Under the pieces are notes generated by a model. It worked only from the letters and a program-made list of their open reading frames with translations, had not been told where the DNA came from and did no database searches. A stretch of 64,000 nt of DNA, taken from assembly GCF_029931775.1 (NCBI RefSeq), contig NC_079323.1:717001-781000 (forward strand). The letters are read 5' to 3'. Position numbers and translations under genes: made by a program. The stretch's first letter is position 1. The number at the start of each line of letters is the position of its first letter. Source of the DNA: Euleptes europaea (lineage: Eukaryota; Chordata; Lepidosauria; Squamata; Sphaerodactylidae). This document shows positions 46,401-54,319 of the stretch, piece after piece.

Positions 46401-46857
46401 GGAACTCAAGGTGGGGGAGCAAGTCTATCTGTCCACCAAAAACCTCCGCTCTCTTCGCCCCTGCAAAAAACTGAGCGACCGTTATGTAGGACCTTTCCCC
46501 ATTACCAGAGTAATCAACGAGGTTACCGTGGAACTGAGTCTCCCTAAGACTCTCAAGGGAGTTCATCCAGTCTTCCATATAAGCCTCCTCAAACCTTATG
46601 TAGCAGCTCCCCAGTTCCACCCCCCTCCCGCTCATGAGATTCCTACCGTAGTAGGAGGGGATACCCATTTGGAAATATCCAAGGTTTTAGATTCCAAATG
46701 GAAAAAAGGGAAACTGTTTTACTTTGTTCGCTGGAAAAACCTTGGCTCCGCTCATGACGAATGGGTGGCCGCACCCCACATGGCAGCTCCTCGCTTGGTC
46801 CGAGAATTCCACCTCGCTTATCCCGATAAGCCTCGTCCTCTCGGAGGGGGGCCTTAA
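43345..46857 (+). CDS. pol: Pol polyprotein (protease, RT, RNase H, integrase, chromodomain)
   Basis: Made as Gag-Pol by -1 frameshifting, about 1170 pol residues and no own start codon. The open frame begins at 43324, and positions here count from there. Protease DSG at 61-63 (LVDSGCARTMIN). Reverse transcriptase with YPLPLIPDLL, FTKLDLVEAYHRI and catalytic FLDD at 376-379. RNase H with D535 (QVDASDVAMGG) and TDHKNLEAL. Integrase zinc site H751, H758, C788, C791. Integrase core D821 (MDFI), D881 (SDRG) and E918 (QTERV), with 36 rather than the usual 35 residues between the last two. The C-terminal chromodomain from about 1117 (EISKVLDSKW, FVRWKNLGSAHDEWV) may guide integration to marked chromatin. 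No stop or frameshift. Confidence 0.96.
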   Translation, partial: RRRSAVEGAPQQTVPIVVQGAPPMVSAQEDNVFVRVHLSLPKGGPPLEVPALVDSGCARTMINEETAKKLGVRRKRLPGPLRFSQMDGSDFKRGPVTHRTAAVIMSVGEHWERLYFTIAPIVTPVVLGMNWLRGHNPSIDWVKRVLSFPENPCGLHDKERVLRTPAAALVGSPAPVSPQLPSEYSQFTDVFDVRECDELPPHRETDCAIEIVGEGKLSKGKVYPMSPSEKTVLRDYLDVNLARGFIRPSKAPYSAPAFFVKKKTGDLRLCIDFRRLNAVTQSNAYPLPLIPDLLAQLKEGRIFTKLDLVEAYHRIRIKEGDEPKTAFSSCFGMFEYLVMPFGLSGAPSVFMQLINEVLHDLLFRGVVVFLDDILIYSETMEEHVRLVREVLQRLREHKLYAKVSKCEFHQPSITFLGYVISHQGLEMDPAKVQAVRDWETPTTRRQLQQFLGFANFYRNFIPNFAQVALPLTALLRTKDRGASAALPSARLQWSPQCQQAFERLKLLFSSEPVLAHPDCTKPFVVQVDASDVAMGGALLQRDEGGRLRPCAYFSKKFSQSEINWAIWEKEAAAVKHALTIWRHFLEGAELPFEVCTDHKNLEALKGARKLNAKQIRWAQFFAKFRFTLKHVPGKENALADALSRLPQYRNDFDRPVDSLFTPEQRGEVPGLAVTTRSQARQPETPPTLKGIPEAFQQRLRDASLQEEEHHLLPTGLERTNTWWVQGGKLYVPSSLRKEVLGLVHGARLAGHFGFIKTLHLVRRQFWWPGMRSDVELYVRSCPTCATAKKRMGKPPGLLKPLENPSRPWEVIAMDFITDLPPSRGKTVLWVITDLFSKQVHFVPCAGLPSAQGLAKLFITHVLRLHSIPRKVLSDRGVQFVAKFWRAFLKLMGVEEQGLSSAYHPQTDGQTERVNAVVECYLRCYVNFHQDDWVDLLPFAEYAYNNAPHSSTGFSPFQVIYGTDFGPFGSAPVSPELQSTPDLQEWIQVVKSTWPWLLKNLERAKSKYKEQADKHRSPGWELKVGEQVYLSTKNLRSLRPCKKLSDRYVGPFPITRVINEVTVELSLPKTLKGVHPVFHISLLKPYVAAPQFHPPPAHEIPTVVGGDTHLEISKVLDSKWKKGKLFYFVRWKNLGSAHDEWVAAPHMAAPRLVREFHLAYPDKPRPLGGGP

Positions 46858-46868
46858 GGGGGGCAGAA
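46856..46868 (+). other. Polypurine tract of the chromovirus
   Basis: AAGGGGGGCAGAA directly abuts the 3' LTR and overlaps the pol stop codon by two bases. Expected primer for plus-strand DNA. One C interrupts the purine run. Confidence 0.8.
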
Positions 46869-47306
46869 TGTGAGGGTCTCTGTCTTTGTGTCTCTGCTTT
46901 CCATCACCTGCGGTGTTATCAGTGAACTCGTAAAAGCAGTTCACACCTTCTGGTCTCAGGCGCCAGGCCTGATGGCCCATGTATCTTCCCCCCCCGCTGT
47001 TCTTCCTGCCAGTACTCCCTCAGGCCGGTGCGGCCTTGGAAGTGTGATAGCCGCACCAGACTTCCTGGGATCCGTCTGATGTTTTGTATTATGCCAAGCT
47101 TGTAACTTCCCATAACAATAAGTGTGAACCCCAGTGCCCCAGTGCCCTGGAGTCAATATATTCTGTAAACCCGTATAGCCCCTCACTTGCAACTTTCTAC
47201 CTGTGCCTGTCTCATCTCCTGAAGGCTTCAATAAACCTATTGTTTCTGTATCAACGTCTGAGCAACTGATTTGGAGAAGCAAACTCAGAGAGGGGGATCT
47301 CTCACA
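46869..47306 (+). repeat. 3' LTR of the chromovirus
   Basis: 438 bp, identical to the 5' LTR by direct reading. Ends CTCACA, followed by the target duplication CCACT. Confidence 0.95.
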
Positions 47307-47477
47307 CCACTATTACAACGGATCTTCAGGTGACAGAGGATTTTCCCTGGAGACAATGGCCACTTTGGAAGGTGGACACTATGGCACTGATGCCCCTCCC
47401 TTCTCCAAACCCCGCCCTCTTCAGGCTCCACCCCAAAAATCTCCAGGTATTTCCCATCCCAGAGCTGGCAGCCCTAC

Positions 47478-47838
47478 CCTTCTATGAAGTCTTAAGAGAA
47501 AGGTGGCTGGACCACGTTACTATTAAGTTCACTGACTCAGATGAGGAACTTAGTAAGTATCTACTGGCCGATATCTTTCCAAATGTCAGCAGACATGTGG
47601 CTATTTTTGCCATATCTTTTAAAATGAGGGGAAATTTTACCAGTCAACTTTGTTAGACATCTGGCAAAATTGTAGTTCCTGGTCTTGATTGGAGGGTAAC
47701 CATTTCTGGTATTTTGTATTCTGTAGTTTCATAGCTTATCTGTATTTTATGTTTATAGTGTTTGTTATGACCTTGTAGATAAAACAATAAATGTATTGCA
47801 TTGCACGCTTTGCATGCTAATTTTGCATTGTACCTTTG
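47478..47838. other. Intergenic, no gene seen
   Basis: AT-rich, with a polyadenylation-like AATAAA at about 47787, which may belong to an old retroelement. Nothing coding. Confidence 0.4.
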
Positions 47839-47839
47839 C

Positions 47840-48136
47840 ATGTAGTGGTTAAGAGCGGTGGTTTGGAGTGGTGGAGTCTGATCTGGAGAACCGGGTTTGA
47901 TTCCCCACTCCTCCACATGAACGGCGGAGGCTAATCTGGTGAACTGGATTTGTTTCCCCACTCCTCCACATGAAGCCAGCTGGGTGACCTTGGGCTAGTC
48001 ACAGCTCTGTCAGCCTCACCCACCTCACAAGGGTGTCTGTTGTAGGGAGGGGAAGGGAAGATGATTGTAAGCCTGTTTGAGTCTCCCCTTAAGTGGTAGA
48101 GAACATTGGCTTATAAAAACCGACTCTTCTTCTTTC
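47840..48136 (+). mobile_element. tRNA-derived SINE (GTAGTGGTTAAG family)
   Basis: GTAGTGGTTAAGAGCGGTGG (box A), CCGGGTTTGATTCCCC (box B), CTTGGGCTAGTCACAGC, tail CCGACTCTTCTTCTTTC. The first few bases of the head are missing. Confidence 0.85.
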
Positions 48137-48173
48137 TTTGCAACACCCCTCCCACCTTCTGACTGGCTCAGAG

Positions 48174-48265
48174 ATCTCCATTCCCACTCGTATCTGACAA
48201 AGGGAGCTTTGCCTCTCGGAAGCTTAAAACCCCAAACTCTTGTCGCTCTCTAAGGTGATTCTGGA
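48174..48265 (+). mobile_element. Decayed hammerhead-bearing repeat
   Basis: CTGACAAAGGGAGCTTTG, CCTCTCGGAAGCTTAAAAC and CTCTAAGGTGATTCTGGACT follow the same plan as 49398-49495 (catalytic box, stem, GAAA-like box, shared tail) with substitutions in both boxes. Confidence 0.55.
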
Positions 48266-48269
48266 CTCA

Positions 48270-49015
48270 AATCTAGCTCAACAATGAAGGTTTCTCGCAA
48301 AGAAAGCTTCTTGGCAACCCCACCACCCACAGTACTGTCCAACTGGCAAGAGGTACACCTCAACAACAGTACTGGCAAGAGGTACACCTCAACAACATCT
48401 TAGGTTTGCTGTTGGTATAGTATGCAAGTGATACTGTTAGAGAACATCTGATTCCACTTTGATCTTTTATTAAAACATAACTGTTGCATTCTTGACTGAA
48501 TCAACAAAAATTATGCCATCTGTTAACTAGTCAGCTCCCAGGCTAACTTTGAATTACAAGGTATCTTTGACCCTTACCCGGTAAAAGAAAAAAAATCCCA
48601 CATGAAAAGGAGCCAGACACAATCCAAATATTATTTAATTACTTTATTTCAGCTATGCAGCAATGAAGATTTTAAGGCAACAGGGTTCATTCCTTCATTT
48701 CAACTTCTTATTACAAATTCCTCAACCCAACAGGATAAGTTCTCCAAAGAAGAACAACATTCTGAAAGTTAAATTATCCACGGTTTCTTTCAAGCCAAGA
48801 GGATAAATCCCCCCAAAACAGAAGTTCTCCACTAGTCCCTCTCAACCCAAGAGGACAAATTCCACCCAAAATAGAAATGCTCAATAAATTCTGATACATC
48901 TTTCCTCGATGCTGGCTCTTCTTACCCCAATGCTAACTCCCTTTTTGAGATTTTAGCGGAGAGGGCAGGCTAGCTCTGTTTCTGCCTCCACGATCTTTTG
49001 GGGCAAGATATGGAC
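48270..49015. other. Intergenic, no gene seen
   Basis: Contains a short direct repeat (TACTGGCAAGAGGTACACCT-like, near 48340-48395) and AT-rich sequence. No supportable gene. Confidence 0.4.
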
Positions 49016-49019
49016 CAAC

Positions 49020-49510
49020 AGGCCAGTCCCTGCGACAAAGATTAAATGGACATAAATCTGACATCAGAAACCACAACATTCAAAAACCAGAGGGGGGACA
49101 TTTTAACCTTCAAGGACATTCAGTTAATGATTTAAGAGTAGTGTTCTCTTAAAAAGGGATTTCAAAGGGAGATTAGAAAGAGAGACTGCTGAATTACAAC
49201 TAATAATGAAGCTCAATGCATTCTCCTAGATTGAACAGAGACCTGGGATTCCTGTCTCATTGCCAATGCTGATTTCTCCAAGCCTATGCATATCCACCAA
49301 ATCCAATCACACCTGCTAATGTCATTTACCTACTATTGACATTTACATGCTATTTCCATTGAGTTTCTGAATTCACTTAAAGATAGATGGACTCACATTC
49401 TGAAGAAGTGAGCCGTGACTCACGAAAGCTCCTACCCTGCCAGAAATTTTGTTAGTCTTTAATCTGCTACTGGACACTTGCTCTTTTCTACTGCTACAGA
49501 CAGACTAACA
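49020..49510 (+). mobile_element. Penelope-like element 3' region with hammerhead-like motif
   Basis: Pieces of the translation read RxNGHKSDIRNHNIQ, then GGHFNLQGHSVNDLRVV, the stretch that follows the GIY-YIG core in Penelope-type endonucleases (GHS..DLRV). Frames break after that. The 3' part carries the hammerhead-like fold at 49398-49433 and the tail TTGTTAGTCTTTAATCTGCT, seen also at 39190-39260. Confidence 0.65.
49398..49433 (+). ncRNA. Hammerhead-like motif (CTGAAGAAGTGAG family)
   Basis: CTGAAGA (49400-49406), one A, stem II GTGAG/CTCAC (49408-49412 with 49419-49423), GAAA (49424-49427), then GCT and C49431 as the cleavage-site base. The self-complementary AGCT replaces stem III. 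Stem I pairing is poor in this copy, so it is probably inactive even though the core is intact. Confidence 0.5.
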
Positions 49511-50091
49511 CAGCTACCCATCAGGATCTATCTTTCTGGGCGAGCTTAGAAACTGTTCTCTTATCTTTCTGGCCATATCTGTGACATGAATGAGTTTTAT
49601 TTGCATGTGGCCACAGGCCATTACAAACATGTCAACAATTACCTCTAATACGGTAGTTATAAATATACATAATAAAAAAGGAAAATATTCTAAATTAGTA
49701 AAATGCAAAATTATGTTAGCTAAATTAGTAAAATGCAAAATGTTAGCTAAAAATTGCAACAAAATCCCAGCAAACCAGTAAGAGCTATCCATCATTTAAA
49801 ATCAGCTCACAGGATTGACTCTCTTAGCAGCTATGTTGGACTATCTGTGACACAGAGAGGTTCCTTCAGAGAAAGCAGAAGACGAACAATAACATCAGGG
49901 GCACAACAAAGCAAACACAGGAGTACCATGCAAAATTAGACACAGTTCTGGCAAACCTGGAGGTAGGAAATGCCAGCTTAGTGGCACAGAACCAATGCTG
50001 AATGACTATGAAATAGAAGTAAGGTAAATGGCCGAGATGTTCCTCTCTAAGCCAGCCCTTCTGTTGGTTCTTGAGATGTCTTAAGACAGTT
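49511..50091. other. 3' flank of the OR51-like gene, no gene seen
   Basis: Contains a short tandem duplication (CTAAATTAGTAAAATGCAAAA, twice between 49691 and 49741). No exon. Confidence 0.4.
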
Positions 50092-51057
50092 TTAGCACCC
50101 CTTTCTCCCAAAAGGACTCAAGGCAGAGATCATTCTCAGGATCCTGCTGTAGATCTGCTGTGTTTTGATGCTGTAAATGATGGGGTTCATCAAGGGCGGC
50201 AGGAGGATGTAGATGTTGCCCATCATGACGTGGAGAAGAGGAGAGGCATGCTGGCCAAACCGGTGTACAATGGACAGCCCGAGCACTGGCACGTAGAAGA
50301 CCAGGACGGCACAGAGGTGGGAGACACAGGTGCCCAGGGCCTTGTGGTAGCCTTCGTTCCCCGAGGTCATGCCCAGGACCGCCTTCAGGATCAGGCTGTA
50401 GGAGATGAGGATGAAGAGGAGATCAGAGCCCATGGTAAGGAGGATAAGGATAAGAGCATAAAGGCTGTTGAAGGTGGTGTTGGCACATGCCAGGCGGATC
50501 ATGTCCTGATGTAGACAGTAGGAGTGAGAAAGGACAGCCCCTGGGCAGTATGGGAACTGCAACAGAAAAGGCACAGGGGGAAGCAAGAATGTGGTGCTTC
50601 TTAGCAGGAGAACAAGACCAACTGACGCCACCCTGGTGCTGGTCACAAGAGAACTGTATCTCAGAGGGAAGCAGATGGCTAGGAAGCGGTCTATTGCCAT
50701 GGCAAAGAGCACAGCCGACTCCATGAAGGAGAAGGAGTGGATGATAAAAAGTTGAGCAACGCAGGCACGTTTGCTGATCGTCCTTAGCTGGAACCAGAGA
50801 ACCCCCATGACGGTGGGCACCGTGGTGAGGCAGAGTCCCAGGTCGGTGGCAGCCAGCATGGCCAGAAAGAAATACATGGGCTGGTGCAGACTGGGCTCTG
50901 CCCAGATGACGTACAGAATGGTGCAGTTACCCAGCACTGCAAACAGGTAGGCAGAAAAGATGGGGATGCCAATCCACTGATGTGCCTTTTCTAGCCCTGG
51001 GAAGCCGCTCAGGCCAAGCACTGGGTTGCTGACGTTGGCCGGGGTGAAGGATGCCAT
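50092..51057 (-). CDS. Class I olfactory receptor, OR51-like (intact)
   Basis: 321 residues, one exon. NVS glycosylation site at residues 8-10, LHQPMYFFLAMLAATDLG, FSFMESAVLFAMAIDRFLAI with CFPLRY, SHSYCLHQDMIRLACANTTF, KALGTCVSHLCAVLVFYV, PPLMNPIIYSIKTQQI. Very similar along its length to the receptor at 17254-18201 but in opposite orientation and with a longer C terminus (SALSPFGRKGC). A leader-intron acceptor (ATTGCATTCCAG, exon from 51088) lies 30 nt before the ATG. No disabling mutation. Confidence 0.95.
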   Translation of the reverse strand: MASFTPANVSNPVLGLSGFPGLEKAHQWIGIPIFSAYLFAVLGNCTILYVIWAEPSLHQPMYFFLAMLAATDLGLCLTTVPTVMGVLWFQLRTISKRACVAQLFIIHSFSFMESAVLFAMAIDRFLAICFPLRYSSLVTSTRVASVGLVLLLRSTTFLLPPVPFLLQFPYCPGAVLSHSYCLHQDMIRLACANTTFNSLYALILILLTMGSDLLFILISYSLILKAVLGMTSGNEGYHKALGTCVSHLCAVLVFYVPVLGLSIVHRFGQHASPLLHVMMGNIYILLPPLMNPIIYSIKTQQIYSRILRMISALSPFGRKGC

Positions 51058-52655
51058 GATGACTCACATGTAGCACTTGCCAAATCCTCTGGAATGCAAT
51101 AAATAAATAAATAAACAAACGGTTGAAGGAAGCGCCACCGTCAGAAAGTGCTTTCGCATCCAGCAGGGCAGCCCGGCGCCAGATTTTCCTTTTCTTTATC
51201 CCTTAGAAGCTCCTTGATCCATTGATCTTGAGCAGCATAATTTTAAATCTAAAGTTTGAGGGATATAAGGACTGAAACAAATCTTGCCACTGACAATGTA
51301 GACTTGGGATCCCTGTCACTTAGTAAAAAAGGCATTATGTCAGACACAGAGTCGTTAGATTTATGTTAAAAGGGGAGAGGTATAACGTGATCTAAGTTCC
51401 TCAAAAAAGCGGCATTCCAAAAGGGCTCAAGCTAATGAGTCAATAGAGCCAGAAGAGCAAGGACAGGTCCTGTCTGGTTATGGTATATTCAGAATTCTGC
51501 CTTGCATAACCACAGAGGCGTTAGCATTCAGTCTAGCTAAACAGAAGGCTTTAGAAGGAGCCAGATTTTCAGGCTCCTGCCTGAATGATCTCTCAAACTG
51601 CTGATCAGATGGCCGCACAGAAGTGCTCTTGACCTCAGGAGGTGCTGGCCATGAAAGGTCAGAGAATCTACAGAGGCTTTGAAATGGCATCAGTGAACAG
51701 GATGTGGAGACAGGCTCCCGTCGTGGCCAATTGTCAGGTTTTACAATGTATGCAACTCAAAGGCAGTAATGTTAGGGCAACGGGAGTCACAGTGGATCTC
51801 CTTTTCTTAGATGGAAATCTCTCTTTAGCAGTATTCGGTTTGGTCCTCGTTGCAAGCCACCAAGCCTGTCTCATGAAAAACCCATGTGGATGTTTGAAAG
51901 GGCCTCTGGCAAACTGACCCGAAGCTCCAGGCGCTCCACAGGCCTTCGATGGGGCGCCTCTGCCTCCTCAGCAACCCCTTCAGAGGGAGACTCACCAGGC
52001 TTAGCTCCACAGCTGCAAAGCTGTCTCCAGAGTCTCTGGCCTCCACTGCAGAGCTGAGAGAAGGAAAGAAGCCCCGAGATCCACAGAGGAGAACAACGAA
52101 GGCGGTTTTCCCTGCAGGGCAGCAGAGTGGCTCTTGGGCGCTTGGCCACTTCGGAACAGGCAGTCCTGGTCCAAGCAAGTAGGAAACCTGATTCCCCGTC
52201 ACTGGGTGTGGGGAAGGGCCCCAATTTTTCCCCTTCCCTACAAGAATGAAAGCAGTCTCTGTATATTTTGGTCACCATCTGTGGAAATCAGAACTTTTGC
52301 ATGGTGGCAGGAATGTGCCCATCCTTCAGGACACACTGCTAGGCTGGAGAATCAAAGAAAGTTTCCTCGTGATCGAGAAAGAGCTTAGGACAGTTTGAGA
52401 TCCTTGACCTGAGGATCCTTTCCTGGCCATTTCTGGAGCTAGGATGTTGAAGGGATCCTTGGTCTGATTCAGAAGGCTGCTGTCTTTTCCTGGAACTGTG
52501 CAGATGTTCTTCCAGCCGAAGGCAGGAACCCCACCCGCACCCCCGTTGTCACCATTCTTTGTCCCCCTCCTCCATTCCAGGCAACTCCGAGAAGAACCGT
52601 GTTGCCTGTTGTCTGCAATCTTCAGTCCCTCAAAGGAGGACTGAACGAGGGCTGC
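51058..52655. other. 5' flank of the OR51-like gene, no gene seen
   Basis: An (AAAT)n/(AAAC)n tract at 51101-51118 corresponds to the (GTTT)n tract beside the paralogue. The rest (51120-52655) has several overlapping open frames up to 135 codons without conserved motifs on either strand. Confidence 0.45.
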
Positions 52656-52659
52656 CTCG

Positions 52660-52945
52660 GCCGATGGGGCTGACTGGGAGGATTCATAGCTTGGGGACCC
52701 TCGAGGTATGCTGCAGTTGAGGGACCCTCAGCCAACAGGGGAGGCAGAAAACCCACAAGGGTGGGAATAACAGCTGGTTCACTGCGTGAGCTAAGAACCC
52801 CTCCCAGGGGAGCCTCATTTGAGCATCTTCTGGCTCTGTTGCTGGCCTTGCCAACCAGGGATTAATTCGTATGCCCAGGACAGGTGATGGGACTCCCGGC
52901 TGCCTGGAGGTCCTTCCCATTCCCTGGGAAGAAACAGTGCCTGGG
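52660..52945 (-). mobile_element. Dispersed repeat, possible solo LTR (partner at 14400-14860)
   Basis: Reversed blocks CCTCAGCCAACAGGGGAGGC, AACCCCTCCCAGGGGAGCCT, CCTTGCCAACCAGGGATTAA and CCATTCCCTGGGAAGAAAC match 14440-14660. Its ends are not defined. Confidence 0.5.
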
Positions 52946-53101
52946 CCTAGATACAAATCATTGACTGAGGATGTTTATGAGCTGCACGTTCTCAGGGGGC
53001 CCCTTCTTCAGAGCTGCAATCCCCCGAGGATCAGGGAAGTGGGAATGAGAGGAACCGGGTGCAGAGTTTTCACTGGCGAGAGAAGTGGGGTAATTCTGAT
53101 A

Positions 53102-53407
53102 GAAGAAGAAGAGAGCTGGTTTTTCTATGCCGACTTTCTCTACCACTTAAGGGAGAATCAAACTGCCCTACAATCACCTTCCCTTCCCCTCCCCACAACA
53201 GACACCCTGTGAGGTAGGTGAGGCTGAGAGAGTGTGACTAGCCCAAGGTCACCAAGTTGGCTTCATGTGAAGGAGTGGGGAAACAAATCCAGCTCACCAG
53301 ATTAGCCTCCGCCGCTCATGTGGAGGATATGGGGAATCAAACCCAGTTCTCCTGATCAGAATCCACCGCTCCAGACCACCGCTCTTAACCACTACACCAC
53401 GCTGGCA
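53102..53407 (-). mobile_element. tRNA-derived SINE (GTAGTGGTTAAG family), reversed
   Basis: (AGA)n tail, GAGCTGGTTTTTCTATGCCG, CACAACAGACACCCTGTGAG, GAATCAAACCCAGTTCTCC and TTAACCACTACACCACGCTG. Nearly complete. Confidence 0.9.
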
Positions 53408-53765
53408 AATGGGACGTGGGCTTCTTTCTGGAGCACACTCACATATTGGAAGACCGACGGGGGGTATGTGCTTTTTGGTGAGACAAAAACAAACACATAA
53501 ACCTGGGAATTCCCGCATCTTCTGCTGCTGCCATCGATTAGCTAGCCGAATGCTTCCGAGAGGTTGACCACGCGTGACTGAAGGCAGTGGCCATTTTATG
53601 ACGTGTGACCTCAGTACGTGGTATGCGGTGCCTGAACACGGAGGTTACACTGAACTGTAGGCACGGTCCTGGTCTTCTGGCAGCATCCCTGGTCAGTCAC
53701 TGACCCTGCTTTGCCTTTGGAGGAGATTTTGGGAAGGGGGGCAGATGCCTTTCAATTCTAATGAG
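53408..53765. other. Intergenic, no gene seen
   Basis: No feature I can support. Confidence 0.4.
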
Positions 53766-53769
53766 CATT

Positions 53770-53995
53770 AATGTGGTGTGGTGGTTAAAAGTATCAGATT
53801 AGGATCTGGGAGACCCAGGTTCGAATCCCTGCTCTGCCTTGGAAGCTCGCTGGGTGACCTTGGACCAGTCACAAGCGCTCAGCCTAACCTGCCTCACAAG
53901 GTTGTTGTGAGGATAAAATGGAGGTGGAGAATGATGTGGCAAACCACTTTTGAGGCCCCATTGTTGGGGGGGGATGTGGGGCATAAATATCTAAA
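53770..53995 (+). mobile_element. tRNA-derived SINE (TTCGAATCC family), best copy
   Basis: GTGTGGTGGTTAAAAGTATC (box A side), GACCCAGGTTCGAATCCCTG (box B), CTGGGTGACCTTGGACCAGT, GGTTGTTGTGAGGATAAAAT, end GGGGCATAAATATCTAAATA followed by (AAAC)n at 53996-54013. Confidence 0.9.
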
Positions 53996-54149
53996 TAAAC
54001 AAACAAACAAACAATGCACGTAAATGTGAATGCGTGCACATGGGCCCCAAATACAGATTATACAACAATGCTGCATGGTGTGGAGACAAAACTTTTTAAT
54101 CCTTTCACACAAATACTAGAACTTGAGGTCACACAGTAAAGTTGGCGGG

Positions 54150-54310
54150 CAGTAGCCAGATAAAAAGAAGGACTTCAGACAATTAACATGTGGAATTCAC
54201 TACCACTGGATGAGGGGGTGGCCTCGAGCTTAGTTTTGAAAGGGGACCTGGCATATTCACTGCGGAAGAACAGCGTCTTCGTGGCTATAAGCCAGGGTGG
54301 AAATCAGCAT
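54150..54310 (+). mobile_element. CR1/L3-like LINE C-terminal remnant
   Basis: TGTGGAATTCACTACCACTG followed by GGGTGGCCTCGAGCTTAGTT and GAAAGGGGACCTGGC matches the usual end of a CR1-type ORF2 and its 3' sequence, with indels. Confidence 0.6.
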
Positions 54311-54319
54311 GCTTGTGGT

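Larger units (their letters stand above)
41452..47306 (+). mobile_element. Complete Ty3/Gypsy chromovirus, sushi-ichi-like, recent insertion
   Basis: The 5855-bp element has LTRs of 438 bp that I find identical base for base, a 5-bp target duplication CCACT (41447-41451 and 47307-47311), a primer-binding site, open gag and pol, a polypurine tract and no env. Domain order in pol (protease, reverse transcriptase, RNase H, integrase, chromodomain) is that of chromoviruses. Identical LTRs mean the insertion is very young, and all coding and cis signals I can check are intact. It is a good candidate for a currently mobile element. Inserted in a hAT MITE between the SCAN-KRAB gene and an OR gene. 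Confidence 0.97.
41410..47476 (+). mobile_element. hAT-type MITE split by the chromovirus
   Basis: The MITE begins TAGGGTTGCCAACCTCCAGG at 41410, is interrupted at 41451, and resumes at 47307 with CCACTATTACAACGGATC. It continues through AATGGCCACTTTGGAAGG to AGCTGGCAGCCCTA at 47476. Removing 41452-47306 and one CCACT restores a standard family member of about 207 bp. The MITE is therefore the older insertion. Confidence 0.9.

Noticed and set aside
46012-46668. 218-codon antisense frame across the integrase region
   Set aside because: Shadow of pol.
52134-52388. Possible coding exon in the unique region 51.1-52.6 kb
   Set aside because: Several overlapping frames on both strands, none with conserved motifs or paired splice sites in phase.
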